This document shows, piece by piece, positions 20,970 to 29,776 of a stretch of DNA of 64,000 nt. A program made the position numbers and the translations under genes. Origin of the DNA: Thermoguttaceae bacterium (GTDB taxonomy: Bacteria; Planctomycetota; Planctomycetia; Pirellulales; Thermoguttaceae); NCBI GenBank assembly GCA_029975295.1, contig JARKPK010000189.1, positions 49,261 to 113,260 of the forward strand, given 5' to 3'. Numbering within the stretch: the first letter of the stretch is position 1; every line of letters starts with the position of its first letter. The notes beneath the pieces are model-generated. The model saw only the letters and a list, made by a program, of their open reading frames with translations. It made no database searches and had not been told where the DNA came from.

Positions 20970-21542
20970 CTACACCAACTCTTTCTTGGCTCCGATGAGC
21001 GTCCGCAACCGCTCGGCCAGCAAGGCGGCGTCGAACGGCTTCTTGAACGTCTCATTGATGCTCGAGCGATCGAAGCTGATCGAGCTGCCGTCGTCGGGCA
21101 ACAGGGCGATCAGGATCACTTCGGTGAATTCCGAGTTCCGGCGCAGATTCTGGCAAATCTGCAGGGCCTCGGTCCGACCGATCGAGAAATCGACGATGAT
21201 GCAGTCGGGATGGAAGCTCTCGGCCTGAATGCCGGCGTCGAACCCGCTGGCGGCCACGGCCAGCTTGAACGACCGATCCAGGGGCAGTTCACGCTTCAGG
21301 TTCTCAATGAGCACCTGGTCTTGCGCGACGACGAGAACCTTCGCCATCGCTTCGTCTTCCAGGTCGCCCAACGGCATGCCGTGTTCTTTGAGGAACCGAA
21401 TCAAATACTCTCGGGGAATTCGGCGGTCTTGCGATCCGGGGATGCGGTATCCCTTAAGCCGGCCCGAGTCGAACCACTTGCTTACGGTGCGCGGGGCCAC
21501 CTTACAGATCTTGGCCACCTGACCAGTTGTAAAGACCTTCAT
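20970..21542 (-). CDS. HTH-receiver regulator: excisionase-like DNA-binding domain followed by a receiver domain
   Basis: A 190-residue regulator with reversed architecture. Residues 1-55 are an excisionase/MerR-like winged helix (FTTGQVAKICKVAPRTVSKW, then the GRLKGYRIPGSQDRRIPREYL wing). Residues 67-188 are a receiver domain with an acidic pocket residue at Asp75, the phospho-acceptor candidate Asp118 (CIIVDFS) and the conserved Lys-Pro (Lys168-Pro169). Ordinary response regulators have the receiver first. The start at 21542 follows GGAGAG. It has a long upstream region of nearly 950 bases and a strong intrinsic terminator, so it is a stand-alone transcript. Targets and kinase partner are not visible in the neighbourhood. 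Confidence 0.85.
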   Translation of the reverse strand: MKVFTTGQVAKICKVAPRTVSKWFDSGRLKGYRIPGSQDRRIPREYLIRFLKEHGMPLGDLEDEAMAKVLVVAQDQVLIENLKRELPLDRSFKLAVAASGFDAGIQAESFHPDCIIVDFSIGRTEALQICQNLRRNSEFTEVILIALLPDDGSSISFDRSSINETFKKPFDAALLAERLRTLIGAKKELV

Positions 21543-22488
21543 CGCAGGCTCTCCGATCTTAACTCACGTTGGTTTTGGTTGTGCCCGGCGGAACGTGCGT
21601 CCCGCCAAGCTGATGAAGCCCCCTGCACGCAGCGCTGCGTTGGCTCTCGCTCCATCGAGCCGGCTATGGGGCAGCCGACAGCCGCGTACAGCTGGGTTGG
21701 GGCTAAACGTAATTCGCTTCCTGTGGGCTTGGGCTCAGCTCCTTCTGATCCGCGCCGCAGTAATGACATCGGCAATCCCGTCATTCAGAAGTTAGAGAAA
21801 AAACACAATATAGAGAAGCTGCGTTGCGACTCGTCTATTGTGCAACCTCCAAACAACCAGCATTGCCCCGGCGAATTACCATCTCGGGCTGCTTAAGAGA
21901 GAATCAGCCGTTCGCCCGCCGCGGAGAGTAACGCGGGCCGACAGGGCGCAAGCCCCGGCTGTAGCAGATTCCCCCCAAAGCAACTCATCTCGGCACAGCC
22001 TCGACACAAACTCTGCACCGAAACAAGTCTTCCGATTGTTATCTTCGCCCTCGGTGAGCCCTCTGCTTTAGAATCTTTCTTCCGATGGTAACAAAGATTC
22101 GAAAGATGCGGCCTCTAACGGTTCTATCGGTTCGCCGCATTGTTCACTTCCAACCAACTCTGCCGGAATTGACGCTCGGAGGTCGTCGTTGCCACAATGG
22201 GACAAAGCCAAATACAACCAGAGAGAATGGAAAAACAGGAAAACGGCTGGCAGTCCCCTCGCGACGCGCATGCCCTTGGGCCGATGCGATGGACTGACGG
22301 CCGTACGGCCGTTTTCCGCCTCGTGTGGAGGTTTTTCGCCGACCGTCCGGCACGCCGGTTCCCAACCGGTGCCGCTGCGAGCGATTCGTGAATTGGGGCA
22401 ACTAACGCGTTGTTGAGTCGCCGCGACGGCGGGATTGGGCGAAAACGCCCATGGCCCGCTGCCGGCGGTAGCGTGACCGAGGAAACCG
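21543..22488. other. Long divergent intergenic region
   Basis: About 950 bases between the HTH-receiver gene and folP. It includes an AT-rich island at 21783-21830, a TTAGAAT sequence at 22068-22074, and an 8-bp inverted repeat GAATCTTT (22071-22078) / AAAGATTC (22093-22100). I see no convincing coding frame. It probably holds the promoters of both genes and regulatory sites. Confidence 0.4.
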
Positions 22489-23358
22489 ATGGTTGAAGTG
22501 CGGCAAGAATACGGCTCGGCAGTTGTTTGGCGCTTGCGGCGAACCGACCTGCACTTCCGAAAGCGGCCTTTGCTGATGGGCATCGTGAACGTCACGCCCG
22601 ACAGCTTCTCCGATGGGGGCAATTACTTCGATCCCGACGCCGCGGCGGCCCATGCGCTTCGGCTCCAGATGGCCGGCGCCGACATCCTGGACATCGGCGG
22701 CGAGAGCACCCGGCCTGGCGCCGAGCCGGTGGACGCCCATGAGGAGTTGCGCCGGATTCTGCCGGTGCTCGAACGGCTGCGCGACCGCGTGCGCGTGCCG
22801 ATTTCGATCGACACCACCAAGGCGGCCGTGGCCGAAGCTGCGCTGGCCGCCGGGGCCGAAATTATTAACGACATCAGCGCGTTGACCGCCGATCCGGCGA
22901 TGATCGGGTTGGCCGCCGAGGCTCGATGCGGTGTGTGCGCCATGCACATGCGCGGCAACCCGCAAACAATGCAGCAGAACCCGCAATACGACGACGTAGT
23001 GGAGGAGGTGGCCTCCTACCTAAGCAATGCCCGCGATCGGCTCGTTGCCGCAGGGATCGACAGGGAGCGAATCGCGCTGGATCCGGGCATCGGTTTCGGA
23101 AAAACACTGGAACACAACCTGGCGCTGCTCGGCGCGATGGGCCGATTCCGCTCCCTCGGTTGTCCATTGGTCGTCGGGCCGTCGCGCAAGCGTTTCATTG
23201 GCGAGATTCTCGGCGATCTGCACGCAGATCGAACGGCCGGTACGCTTGGAGCTTGCGCAGCCTTGACTGGGCAGGGCGTCGATGTGCTGCGGGTTCACGA
23301 TCTCCAACCGGTGGCCGATATGCTCTCAGTCTATTGTGCCATCGGATCCCGAAGGTGA
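22489..23358 (+). CDS. folP: Dihydropteroate synthase
   Basis: A 289-residue enzyme that condenses 6-hydroxymethyl-7,8-dihydropterin pyrophosphate with p-aminobenzoate in folate biosynthesis. The two family signatures are intact: MGIVNVTPDSFSDGG at about residues 30-44 and DILDIGGESTRPGAEPV at about 65-81. IIND, the MHMRGNPQTMQ segment, DPGIGFGKT and the VGPSRKRFIG phosphate-binding segment follow in order. The start is supported by GAGGAA a few bases upstream. Its length is close to the usual 270-290. It stands alone, with no other folate gene (folK, folB, folE) next to it. Confidence 0.98.
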   Translation: MVEVRQEYGSAVVWRLRRTDLHFRKRPLLMGIVNVTPDSFSDGGNYFDPDAAAAHALRLQMAGADILDIGGESTRPGAEPVDAHEELRRILPVLERLRDRVRVPISIDTTKAAVAEAALAAGAEIINDISALTADPAMIGLAAEARCGVCAMHMRGNPQTMQQNPQYDDVVEEVASYLSNARDRLVAAGIDRERIALDPGIGFGKTLEHNLALLGAMGRFRSLGCPLVVGPSRKRFIGEILGDLHADRTAGTLGACAALTGQGVDVLRVHDLQPVADMLSVYCAIGSRR

Positions 23359-23444
23359 CGCAGTGCGGCCGCGCTCTGACTCTTTAGCCCTATCCTTCCC
23401 GAATTGATGCCTCTTGCCGCGGTTGGGGCAATACCGGAACGGGA

Positions 23445-23633
23445 CTATTCCTCCTCGTCTTCCGGCTCTGAGATGGCCAGCAGCGCGTCGTACGCTTCTT
23501 CATAGGTGGGATAGGGGCCCGGGTCGATCACCACAGCGGCTCGTTGGCGGGCCATGGCCTCGGCCGACGTATTGGGCGGGATGGCGGCCACGGTCATTCC
23601 ATCTTCGGTTTCGATGATGGCGAACTGGGGCAT
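23445..23633 (-). CDS. Small acidic hypothetical protein, 62 residues
   Basis: A 62-residue protein with a good ribosome binding site (GAGGAG about eight bases before the ATG at 23633). It begins MPQFAIIETEDGMTVAAIPP and ends in an acidic tail, SEPEDEEE. A two-strand start followed by a helix around EAMARQRAAVV and another around TYEEAYDALLAI can be predicted. The frame extends upstream but that part looks non-coding. It is divergent from the CapA-like gene's downstream end and convergent with folP. I do not recognise a family; similar short proteins may be conserved in planctomycetes. Confidence 0.65.
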   Translation of the reverse strand: MPQFAIIETEDGMTVAAIPPNTSAEAMARQRAAVVIDPGPYPTYEEAYDALLAISEPEDEEE

Positions 23634-23882
23634 GGTCGGTCTCCTCCTCTGTCCTCTTCTGTTGTCCACCCGTCGCGGCGATGCGCGCCGGCCGAAGTCT
23701 GCCGGCCACCCGTCCTCCAACGGCCTGATCGGTGGGAAAAGCCATCGGCAGCGGCAGGCATCGGTCCGCCGACGGTCGACACCCCGCGGGCAGCACCGGA
23801 CGGGACGACGCCACTGTTCCTTCCCGCGACGGCCCACCCCGACAGCAACATCTTACGGCGCTGCGAACGATAGCGAAAGAGC

Positions 23883-24887
23883 CTATTGCGGCGGCGCCGA
23901 AGCGCGGGCAGGCTCGCTTGCCGGCGGTGTTGTTTTGTTGGAGTGCTGCGCACGAAGGACTCGATGCGGAATCCCTTGTTTGTCGATCTGGACGGGCGTG
24001 ATCGACCACCGCGCAACGGTTCGCCCCTCCATTTCGACACTAAGGACGCAGCCTTTGTAGCATTCCGGATCGTCGAAATTGTCGAAGACGAAGTTGCCCA
24101 GGCTGTGGAAGATCGGCCGCCCGCGATACTCGCCCACGTCTTGCACGACATGCGGATGTGCGCCGATTATCAAATCCGCGCCGGCGTCAATCAGGGCCTT
24201 GGCCAGCGTTTCCTGCTCGTCGCTGTGATGTCGCTCGCCTTCTTCCCCCCAGTGCAGGAATGGAATGATAATGAGCGACGGTTCCCGCCGCCGAAGCGCG
24301 GCAATCGCGGCCGTCATCACCTCGCGATCGATCCATGCCGTGCCGGGCCGAGCGTCAGTCGCCTCGAACCGCCGCGGCGGGAAGTCGTTGTATCCTAGCA
24401 GGGCGATGCGCACTCCGCGGCGTTTGACAATCAACGGACGATGGGCAGCCTCGCGATTCGGGCCCGCGCCGAAATAGGGCATCTGCACTTCGTCGAACAG
24501 CCGGAACTGTTCGAGGAGCGCGGCCTGTCCGAAATCGCCCGAGTGATTGTTTGCAGCCGATACGGCGTGGAAATATCGGGTTAGCAGCGGAATAACTCGC
24601 GGATCCGCGCGGAAGGTCCATGACTTATCCTCGGGCGTTCCACCGGTAGCCACCACACACTCGAGATTGCCTACAACCAAGTCGGCCGAGTCGAACAGAT
24701 CGGCGAACTCGGCGAATGGGTCGCCGCCGTCGGCAATGAACTTGCCGGGGCCGTCGGCCAACATCACGTCGCCCACGAACACGAGCCGAACATTATTCCC
24801 GCGCGGCGCATCGCCGGCAATCGCCGTTGTGCACAACGCTGGAAACAGACCGACGGAACAAACCACACGAACGAGCAGCTTTTGCAT
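23883..24887 (-). CDS. CapA family protein (PGA_cap metallophosphatase-like), secreted
   Basis: A 334-residue protein with a Sec signal peptide (about residues 2-24). The CapA / poly-gamma-glutamate biosynthesis domain follows, with calcineurin-like landmarks: FVGDVMLADGPG near residue 36, DLVVGNLEC, SAANNHSGDFG, LLGYNDFP, IPFLHWGEE and IIGAHPHVVQDVGEYRGRPI. These supply the Asp, Asn and His residues of the metal site. The start at 24887 is preferred because GAAGGGA precedes it; a TTG five codons upstream has no such support. CapA proteins act in capsule or polyglutamate export in some bacteria, but no capsule genes are nearby, so the substrate is unknown. A TTAGAAT sequence 144 bases upstream may be part of the promoter. 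Confidence 0.9.
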   Translation of the reverse strand: MQKLLVRVVCSVGLFPALCTTAIAGDAPRGNNVRLVFVGDVMLADGPGKFIADGGDPFAEFADLFDSADLVVGNLECVVATGGTPEDKSWTFRADPRVIPLLTRYFHAVSAANNHSGDFGQAALLEQFRLFDEVQMPYFGAGPNREAAHRPLIVKRRGVRIALLGYNDFPPRRFEATDARPGTAWIDREVMTAAIAALRRREPSLIIIPFLHWGEEGERHHSDEQETLAKALIDAGADLIIGAHPHVVQDVGEYRGRPIFHSLGNFVFDNFDDPECYKGCVLSVEMEGRTVARWSITPVQIDKQGIPHRVLRAQHSNKTTPPASEPARASAPPQ

Positions 24888-25455
24888 TGTATTTCCCTTC
24901 AATCAGACAGCCTCGATCGGCGGCGTAGGTGCCGCCAGTTGCAAGACGGTTCCGACGGGATGCTCCGGGGGCCGTGATGCCGCCTTGCGCGTCGAAACCG
25001 TTGAGAGCGTCGTCGAGGTTGCTCTATTTGATTCTAATGCAACAAAGGCGGGCTAGAAGCGCCCGCATTGCTTGGGTGGCCGCTTTTTGCCCGATGAGCC
25101 TGCCGGCAGCTTGCAAAGCGGCGCTGTAGCAACCGTGCAGGGCGACGCCGGTTACAGCGATTCGCCGTGTTCCCGTTTTTTCGGGCAATTGTTGGCGCAC
25201 TGCGGTCGTTGCCGTCGTCGGGGGCTTTCTCGATCGGCCCATGCCCCTTCCGATGGCGTGTCGGCGGACATACAATGCGGCGGTGTCGCAACGGGGCGGC
25301 AGCCGCGCGGCCGATCGATCGGTTGACGGGTGAACGGTTTGGGCGGCGAAGCTCGGCCCGCATTCTGCACGTTATTCGTCCGCACGTTATTCGTCCGATC
25401 GCGGCGCGATCGGCTTTGCCTCAATTGCCTGCCGAGACTTGTCGAGGGAGACTCC
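24888..25455. other. Divergent intergenic region with a 15-bp tandem repeat
   Basis: About 570 bases between the CapA-like gene and the homocysteine methyltransferase gene. It contains a minus-strand TTAGAAT (25031-25037) upstream of capA and a perfect tandem repeat at 25367-25396, 60 bases before the methyltransferase start. No coding frame is convincing. Confidence 0.45.
25367..25396 (+). repeat. Perfect 15-bp tandem repeat upstream of the homocysteine methyltransferase gene
   Basis: GCACGTTATTCGTCC occurs twice back to back (25367-25381 and 25382-25396). The arrangement, about 1.5 helical turns per unit and 60 bases before the start codon, suggests a regulator-binding site; a simple slip duplication is the alternative. 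Confidence 0.7.
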
Positions 25456-26331
25456 ATGCATCCTTTGTTGGCCGAACTGACTGCCGCTGGACCGGTGCTG
25501 CTTGATGGGGCGTGGGGAACAGAGCTTCAGAAACGGGGCCTGCCGCTCGGGGCGTGTCCGGATGGGTGGAATTTGGAATCGCCGGAACAAGTTGAGGCCG
25601 TGGCTCGCGAGTACGCGGCAGCCGGCAGCCGGATCATCTTGACCAACACGTTTGGGGCCAACCGCTTCACCTTGAAAAAGAACCATCTGGCCGATCGGGC
25701 GGCCGAAATCAACCGCTGCGGCGTGCAGATTTCGCTTCGCGGGGCTGAGGGGCGGGCCAAGGTGTTCGCCTCGATGGGGCCATCGGGCGTGATGTTGATG
25801 ATGGGCGCCGTTGCGCCCGAAGAGCTGTCCGCCGCGTTCGCGGAACAGGCTCAAGCGATGGCCGAGGCCGGCGCGCACGGCATTGTGGTCGAAACAATGT
25901 CGGACCCGGCCGAAGCGGTGTTGGCCGTCAAGGCGGCTAAGGCGACCGGCTTGCCCGTGGTCGCCTGCATGACGTTCGACACCGGGCCGAACCGAGATCG
26001 GACAATGATGGGCACCACGCCGGAGCAGGCTGCCGCCCAGTTGGCCGATGCCGGGGCCGATGCGGTTGGGGCGAACTGCGGCCAAGGCCCCAGCGGGTTT
26101 GTCGCGATATGCCGGCGATTGAAGGCGGCCGTGCCGTTGCCGGTTTGGATCAAGTCGAACGCGGGACTGCCGCAGTTGATCGATGGTGTGGCCGCCTATA
26201 CGACTTCGCCCGAAGACTTTGCCGAACAGGCGATGGCCATCGTGGCCGAAGGCGCCGACTTCATCGGCGGCTGCTGCGGCACGTCGCCGGCGTACATCGC
26301 TGCGCTGGCAGCCAAGCTTGCGTCGCGCTGA
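25456..26331 (+). CDS. Homocysteine S-methyltransferase family protein
   Basis: A 291-residue single-domain protein of the betaine-homocysteine / cobalamin-dependent methionine synthase N-terminal family. It has the start motif VLLDGAWGTELQKRG, the TNTFGANRF segment, and all three zinc-ligand cysteines: one in GANCGQG and two in GGCCGTSP near the C-terminus. It therefore should activate homocysteine (or a related thiol) and accept a methyl group. The length equals the isolated module of MetH, without the pterin- and cobalamin-binding domains. The ATG at 25456 follows GAGGGAG. It converges on a minus-strand cluster that includes a MtaA-like methyltransferase, which suggests a joint role in methyl-group transfer, although a corrinoid protein is not seen. 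Confidence 0.92.
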   Translation: MHPLLAELTAAGPVLLDGAWGTELQKRGLPLGACPDGWNLESPEQVEAVAREYAAAGSRIILTNTFGANRFTLKKNHLADRAAEINRCGVQISLRGAEGRAKVFASMGPSGVMLMMGAVAPEELSAAFAEQAQAMAEAGAHGIVVETMSDPAEAVLAVKAAKATGLPVVACMTFDTGPNRDRTMMGTTPEQAAAQLADAGADAVGANCGQGPSGFVAICRRLKAAVPLPVWIKSNAGLPQLIDGVAAYTTSPEDFAEQAMAIVAEGADFIGGCCGTSPAYIAALAAKLASR

Positions 26332-26339
26332 CGCGTGCG

Positions 26340-26378
26340 GATCGGCCGGAAGGGGCCTTTCGTTTCGGCCCTCCGATC
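26340..26378. terminator. Possible bidirectional terminator
   Basis: GATCGG (26340-26345) pairs with CCGATC (26373-26378), enclosing a second short G+C stem (GGGCC with GGCCC). It lies between the convergent methyltransferase and alcohol dehydrogenase genes. There is no clear T-run. Confidence 0.35.
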
Positions 26379-26446
26379 ATTCCGAGCGGCCATGGCGTTT
26401 GGCGATCACCGGTCGGTCTTCGAGGTCTGCGCCCTGATCGAATCGA

Positions 26447-27652
26447 TCAGGCATCGGCCCAGCCGGCACCAAGCACGTGCTCGGCAATGCCCTCGGCCAA
26501 TGTTGGCTCGTCGATGGGCGCCGGATTGAGCCGCAACGGCGTTGGGGTGGTTTGGAAGGCGCATCGCGCCAACTCGGCAGCCCACTGCCGGCGGTCCCAC
26601 GAGGTCGTTTCGGGCGCGGCCGAATTGCGCGGCAGCGGACCGAGCAGCCCGGCCTCGCCGAGCAGGCCATCGACGCGGTCAATCCATGCGTCGGCCAGCG
26701 CCGCGGCGGTTGGGCCTTGCAGCCCGCACAGCCGCGCCCAGCGAACGTAGAGCCCTTCACACACCGCGCGGTTGACGCGGAGGTTCAGCGGAGTGGCCCG
26801 CGCCACGCACAGCCCGTGGGGCAGGTGAAGCATGGCTCCCAGCGCGTGGGCGACGGAATGAGTCAGCGTGACGCCCGACTCGTTCAGCGCCATGCCCGCC
26901 AACGCCGCGGCAACGGCCAGGGCGTCGCGGGCTTCGCGGTCGTCGGGCCGGGCCAAGGCCGCGGGCAAACGGCTGACGACCAATTCGATCGCTTGAAACG
27001 CCAACGCCGTGCTCACCGGCTGGGCCGCGCGGCTCATGCACGCTTCCATCGCGTGGGCCAGCGCATCGGCGCCGCAGGCGGCCGTCGTTTGCGGATCGCA
27101 GGCGGAACTCAGGTCGGGATCGACAATCGCCACCGCCGGCCGAAGCGCCGGCGCGGTGATCGAGATTTTCGCGCCTTGGTGTGAAAACACGGCAACTTGC
27201 GTGGCTTCGGCGCCCGTGCCTGCGGTGGTGGGCACGGCCACAATGGGAATCGCGTCGGCGGCGGGTTTGCGATTGGGCGTCGTATCGGCGTAGTCGGCCA
27301 ATGCGCCGGCCGATCGGGCCAGCAGGGCGATGCCCTTGGCGGCGTCGATCACGCTGCCGCCGCCCACGGCAACCGCGACATCGGCGCCCTGCGCCCGCGC
27401 CAGTTGGGCGCCCTGCTCGACCAACGCCGCGGTGGGCTCGCCGGCAACGGCCGCGAAGGGGATGACGGCCAGCTTGGCGTCGGTCAGGGCCTTCTCGGCG
27501 GTCGCCAGTGCGGCGGGCGGGCCCGCGTTGTCGGCATAGCCGACGAGCATTGCTCGCGCGCCGAACGGTTGCGCGGCCAATCCCACGCGCCGCAAAAGAC
27601 CGCGACCGAACTGAATGCGCGAAGGAAAGCTAAACTGCCAGTTGCGAATCAT
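26447..27652 (-). CDS. Iron-containing alcohol dehydrogenase
   Basis: A 401-residue group III (Fe2+-dependent) NAD(P)-dependent alcohol dehydrogenase. The coenzyme-binding GGGSVIDAAKG motif and the VPTTAGTGAEAT segment are present. The iron ligands are intact: ACGADALAHAMEAC gives an Asp and a His, and THSVAHALG and PHGLC give two more His. The length is typical. The start at 27652 is followed by the expected MIRNWQF N-terminus; in-frame sequence farther upstream is not protein-like. It lies 89 bases downstream of the MtaA-like gene on the same strand, so it may oxidise an alcohol or aldehyde from the same pathway. The substrate cannot be predicted. Confidence 0.95.
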   Translation of the reverse strand: MIRNWQFSFPSRIQFGRGLLRRVGLAAQPFGARAMLVGYADNAGPPAALATAEKALTDAKLAVIPFAAVAGEPTAALVEQGAQLARAQGADVAVAVGGGSVIDAAKGIALLARSAGALADYADTTPNRKPAADAIPIVAVPTTAGTGAEATQVAVFSHQGAKISITAPALRPAVAIVDPDLSSACDPQTTAACGADALAHAMEACMSRAAQPVSTALAFQAIELVVSRLPAALARPDDREARDALAVAAALAGMALNESGVTLTHSVAHALGAMLHLPHGLCVARATPLNLRVNRAVCEGLYVRWARLCGLQGPTAAALADAWIDRVDGLLGEAGLLGPLPRNSAAPETTSWDRRQWAAELARCAFQTTPTPLRLNPAPIDEPTLAEGIAEHVLGAGWADA

Positions 27653-27741
27653 CGTTGTTGTGTTCCTTGGAAAGCAAAAACCTCTTCCGCCGCGCGCCTG
27701 GCTGCGGCCGGACGCCGAGCGGCAAATATGACACGTTCGGG

Positions 27742-28743
27742 TCAGTGGCTTCGGGCGTAATCGCGCATGGCCAACACGTTTTCGGCGGCAGTGTCGCGGG
27801 GCACTTCGCAGCCGGCGCCCACGACGTAGCGCTGTCCCGCCTCCTGATGGCATTGGGCGACGGCCGCCGTCACCGAGTCGGGCGTTCCGGCTCGCAGCGT
27901 TTTCACCGGATCGAGATTGCCGCAGAGCAACTGCGCGGGCATGTTCTGCCTCGCCTCGGCGATGGGCACCATGTAGTCGATGTCCACCAGCTCGCAGCCC
28001 AAGGTGGCGATGCCGGGTAGAATGCGGCGGATATTGCCGCAAATGTGCAGCCGAACCTTAAGCCCCATGGCGTGCAGTCCGTCGATCAGTTTCTTTTCGT
28101 AGGGCAGAACGAACTGTTCATACACCCTGGGCCCGACCAGCGACGCCGCGGCGTCGCCCACGCCGATCAGATCGGCGCCGGCCTCCGCCTGCGCGCGAGC
28201 GAACCGGAGTTCCATTTCGACGACGAAGTCGAACAGATCGTGAACGAAGGCCGGGTCGTCGAAGAAGTCGGTCATCAAACGGTTGATGCCGCGCAGGTCG
28301 GCCGCCTCGGCGCACGGCCCTTCGATCCATCCTTCGATCAGCAATTGTCCGCCCACCTGACGGCGAAACGATTCGACGGCCTTGACTCGATCGAGCATTC
28401 GGCCGCCGGCCGGATCGGGCGGTTGGAGCGCGGAAAGCGCCGTCTTGTCGGCCAGCAGGGCGTTCACTTCGTCGATGGCCGGCGGTTGATCGTCGAAGTA
28501 GTGGACCGCCGCGCCGCAGTCGGCCGCCTCGCGCGCCGGATCGGAGATGACCGACACGTGATCGAACCCGAATCGATCGGCCGAGAGCAATTGCGCCTCG
28601 ACCAGCGTGCGATAGTCGGCTGCATACCGACCGTAAGGCGCGCCCAATTGGTCGGCGGCGAACATCATCGTAATCGGCATCCACGGCAGGCAATCGGTCG
28701 GTTCGCCCGCCAGCGAGGCCGCCAATCGTTCGTACCCGTTCAT
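27742..28743 (-). CDS. MtaA-type uroporphyrinogen decarboxylase family methyltransferase
   Basis: A 333-residue TIM-barrel protein of the uroporphyrinogen decarboxylase superfamily. True HemE lacks zinc, but here the zinc ligands of the methylcobamide methyltransferases (MtaA, MtbA, CmuA) are visible: His233-x-Cys235 (LHICGN) and Cys312 (VGAGCEVPRDT), 77 residues apart. It should therefore transfer a methyl group between a corrinoid protein and a thiol, not make haem. The ATG at 28743 overlaps the stop of the upstream DUF1638 gene by four bases (ATGA, 28740-28743), so the two are coupled. The neighbours are an iron alcohol dehydrogenase downstream and a two-component system upstream. No corrinoid-binding protein or reductive activase gene is nearby. 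Confidence 0.87.
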   Translation of the reverse strand: MNGYERLAASLAGEPTDCLPWMPITMMFAADQLGAPYGRYAADYRTLVEAQLLSADRFGFDHVSVISDPAREAADCGAAVHYFDDQPPAIDEVNALLADKTALSALQPPDPAGGRMLDRVKAVESFRRQVGGQLLIEGWIEGPCAEAADLRGINRLMTDFFDDPAFVHDLFDFVVEMELRFARAQAEAGADLIGVGDAAASLVGPRVYEQFVLPYEKKLIDGLHAMGLKVRLHICGNIRRILPGIATLGCELVDIDYMVPIAEARQNMPAQLLCGNLDPVKTLRAGTPDSVTAAVAQCHQEAGQRYVVGAGCEVPRDTAAENVLAMRDYARSH

Positions 28744-29630
28744 CGGCCTCGATCCTCCTCGGCTTTTCGGTCTTGAGAGGTGTTCTGGTTCAACATGCGC
28801 TCGGCGGCCTCCGTCGCCGCGGCCGAATCGGTGGGGCGGCTGGCCGGCGCGGCGCCGGCTTCGCCCGATGAGCCGGGCGACGCCTTGATGATTCGGTCGT
28901 CGAAGCTCGGCTGAATCGACCATCCCGGCGGGACGACCAGAAACCGATCGTCATCCCATCGACCGTTGACCAGCGCCTCGAACAGCTCCAAGGTACCGGC
29001 AACGCGTTCGAACTTCCAGCCGAGCTCCTCGGCTTCGCGCCGGGCTTGCCGTTCGAAGCGATCGTCGGGCTCGACGCCGGTGGCGATGTACGTCAGTCCG
29101 CCATAGTTCCTCCGCAATTGGCCCAACTGCTGCCAAAGGTACTGCGCGTTGTCCGGCCCGTACTTCTCCACCAATTCGTCGTAGGTGGGCAGCATTCCCA
29201 TCCGTTGGGCAATCGATTCGTCGGCACGGTTGTCGGCCGAGCCGATCGGCTGAAGCCCGTCGCCGCGCTCGATCCAACCGCTCGTCTTGAAGTACACGCC
29301 GGGATGACTGAAGAAGTAGTCGTGATACCGCTGTTTATCGCCCAAGAAGAACGTGATGCAGTCGTGCGCGCGGGGAACGACCAGCGGGCGCGTGCGGGCG
29401 GAAAGCCCGACGATGCCGTTGTTGCACAGCCCGTAGCCCAGCGCAATCGCGTCGTAGGGCGATTCGTCCACCGCGGCAATCGCCTCGCGCAAGCGGCCCG
29501 ACATGGCGGCCTGACCGACGTCGTGCAGCGCTTTGGGCAGGAATTGAACATCGACGCGATGAACGCTCCGTGCCACGACGGCGCAGAACTCACGGTAGAA
29601 AATCTCGCAGGCCAAGAGCTTTATTCGCAC
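28740..29630 (-). CDS. DUF1638 domain protein
   Basis: A 296-residue protein that opens with the DUF1638 hallmark LLACEIFYREF and continues with ALGYGLCNNGIVGL, PRAHDCITFFLGD and GLTYIATG. Family members are typically encoded beside corrinoid-dependent methyltransferase genes. The biochemical role is not established. The start is a GTG at 29630 with GAGGAG ten bases upstream; a long upstream extension in the same frame is Arg-rich and unlikely to be coding. The C-terminal 45 residues are low-complexity, rich in Ala, Ser and charged residues, beyond the conserved domain. Its stop overlaps the MtaA-like start. Confidence 0.88.
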   Translation of the reverse strand: MRIKLLACEIFYREFCAVVARSVHRVDVQFLPKALHDVGQAAMSGRLREAIAAVDESPYDAIALGYGLCNNGIVGLSARTRPLVVPRAHDCITFFLGDKQRYHDYFFSHPGVYFKTSGWIERGDGLQPIGSADNRADESIAQRMGMLPTYDELVEKYGPDNAQYLWQQLGQLRRNYGGLTYIATGVEPDDRFERQARREAEELGWKFERVAGTLELFEALVNGRWDDDRFLVVPPGWSIQPSFDDRIIKASPGSSGEAGAAPASRPTDSAAATEAAERMLNQNTSQDRKAEEDRGR

Positions 29631-29776
29631 GGGCGCACAACTCCTCGTTCGGACCACGCAAGGACGAACCCTGCCGCGACCATTTCCTCGCCGCGATACG
29701 CCCGGCGACCGGCTGGGTCCTTCGTCGCATTCACGCCGTCTTTTTCGGTCCTGCGGACATTGCTTGTTGTTTGCAA

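Noticed and set aside
24888..25455. SAM or cobalamin riboswitch in front of the homocysteine methyltransferase gene
   Set aside because: The tandem 15-bp repeat is there, but I could not find the conserved riboswitch core sequences by eye.
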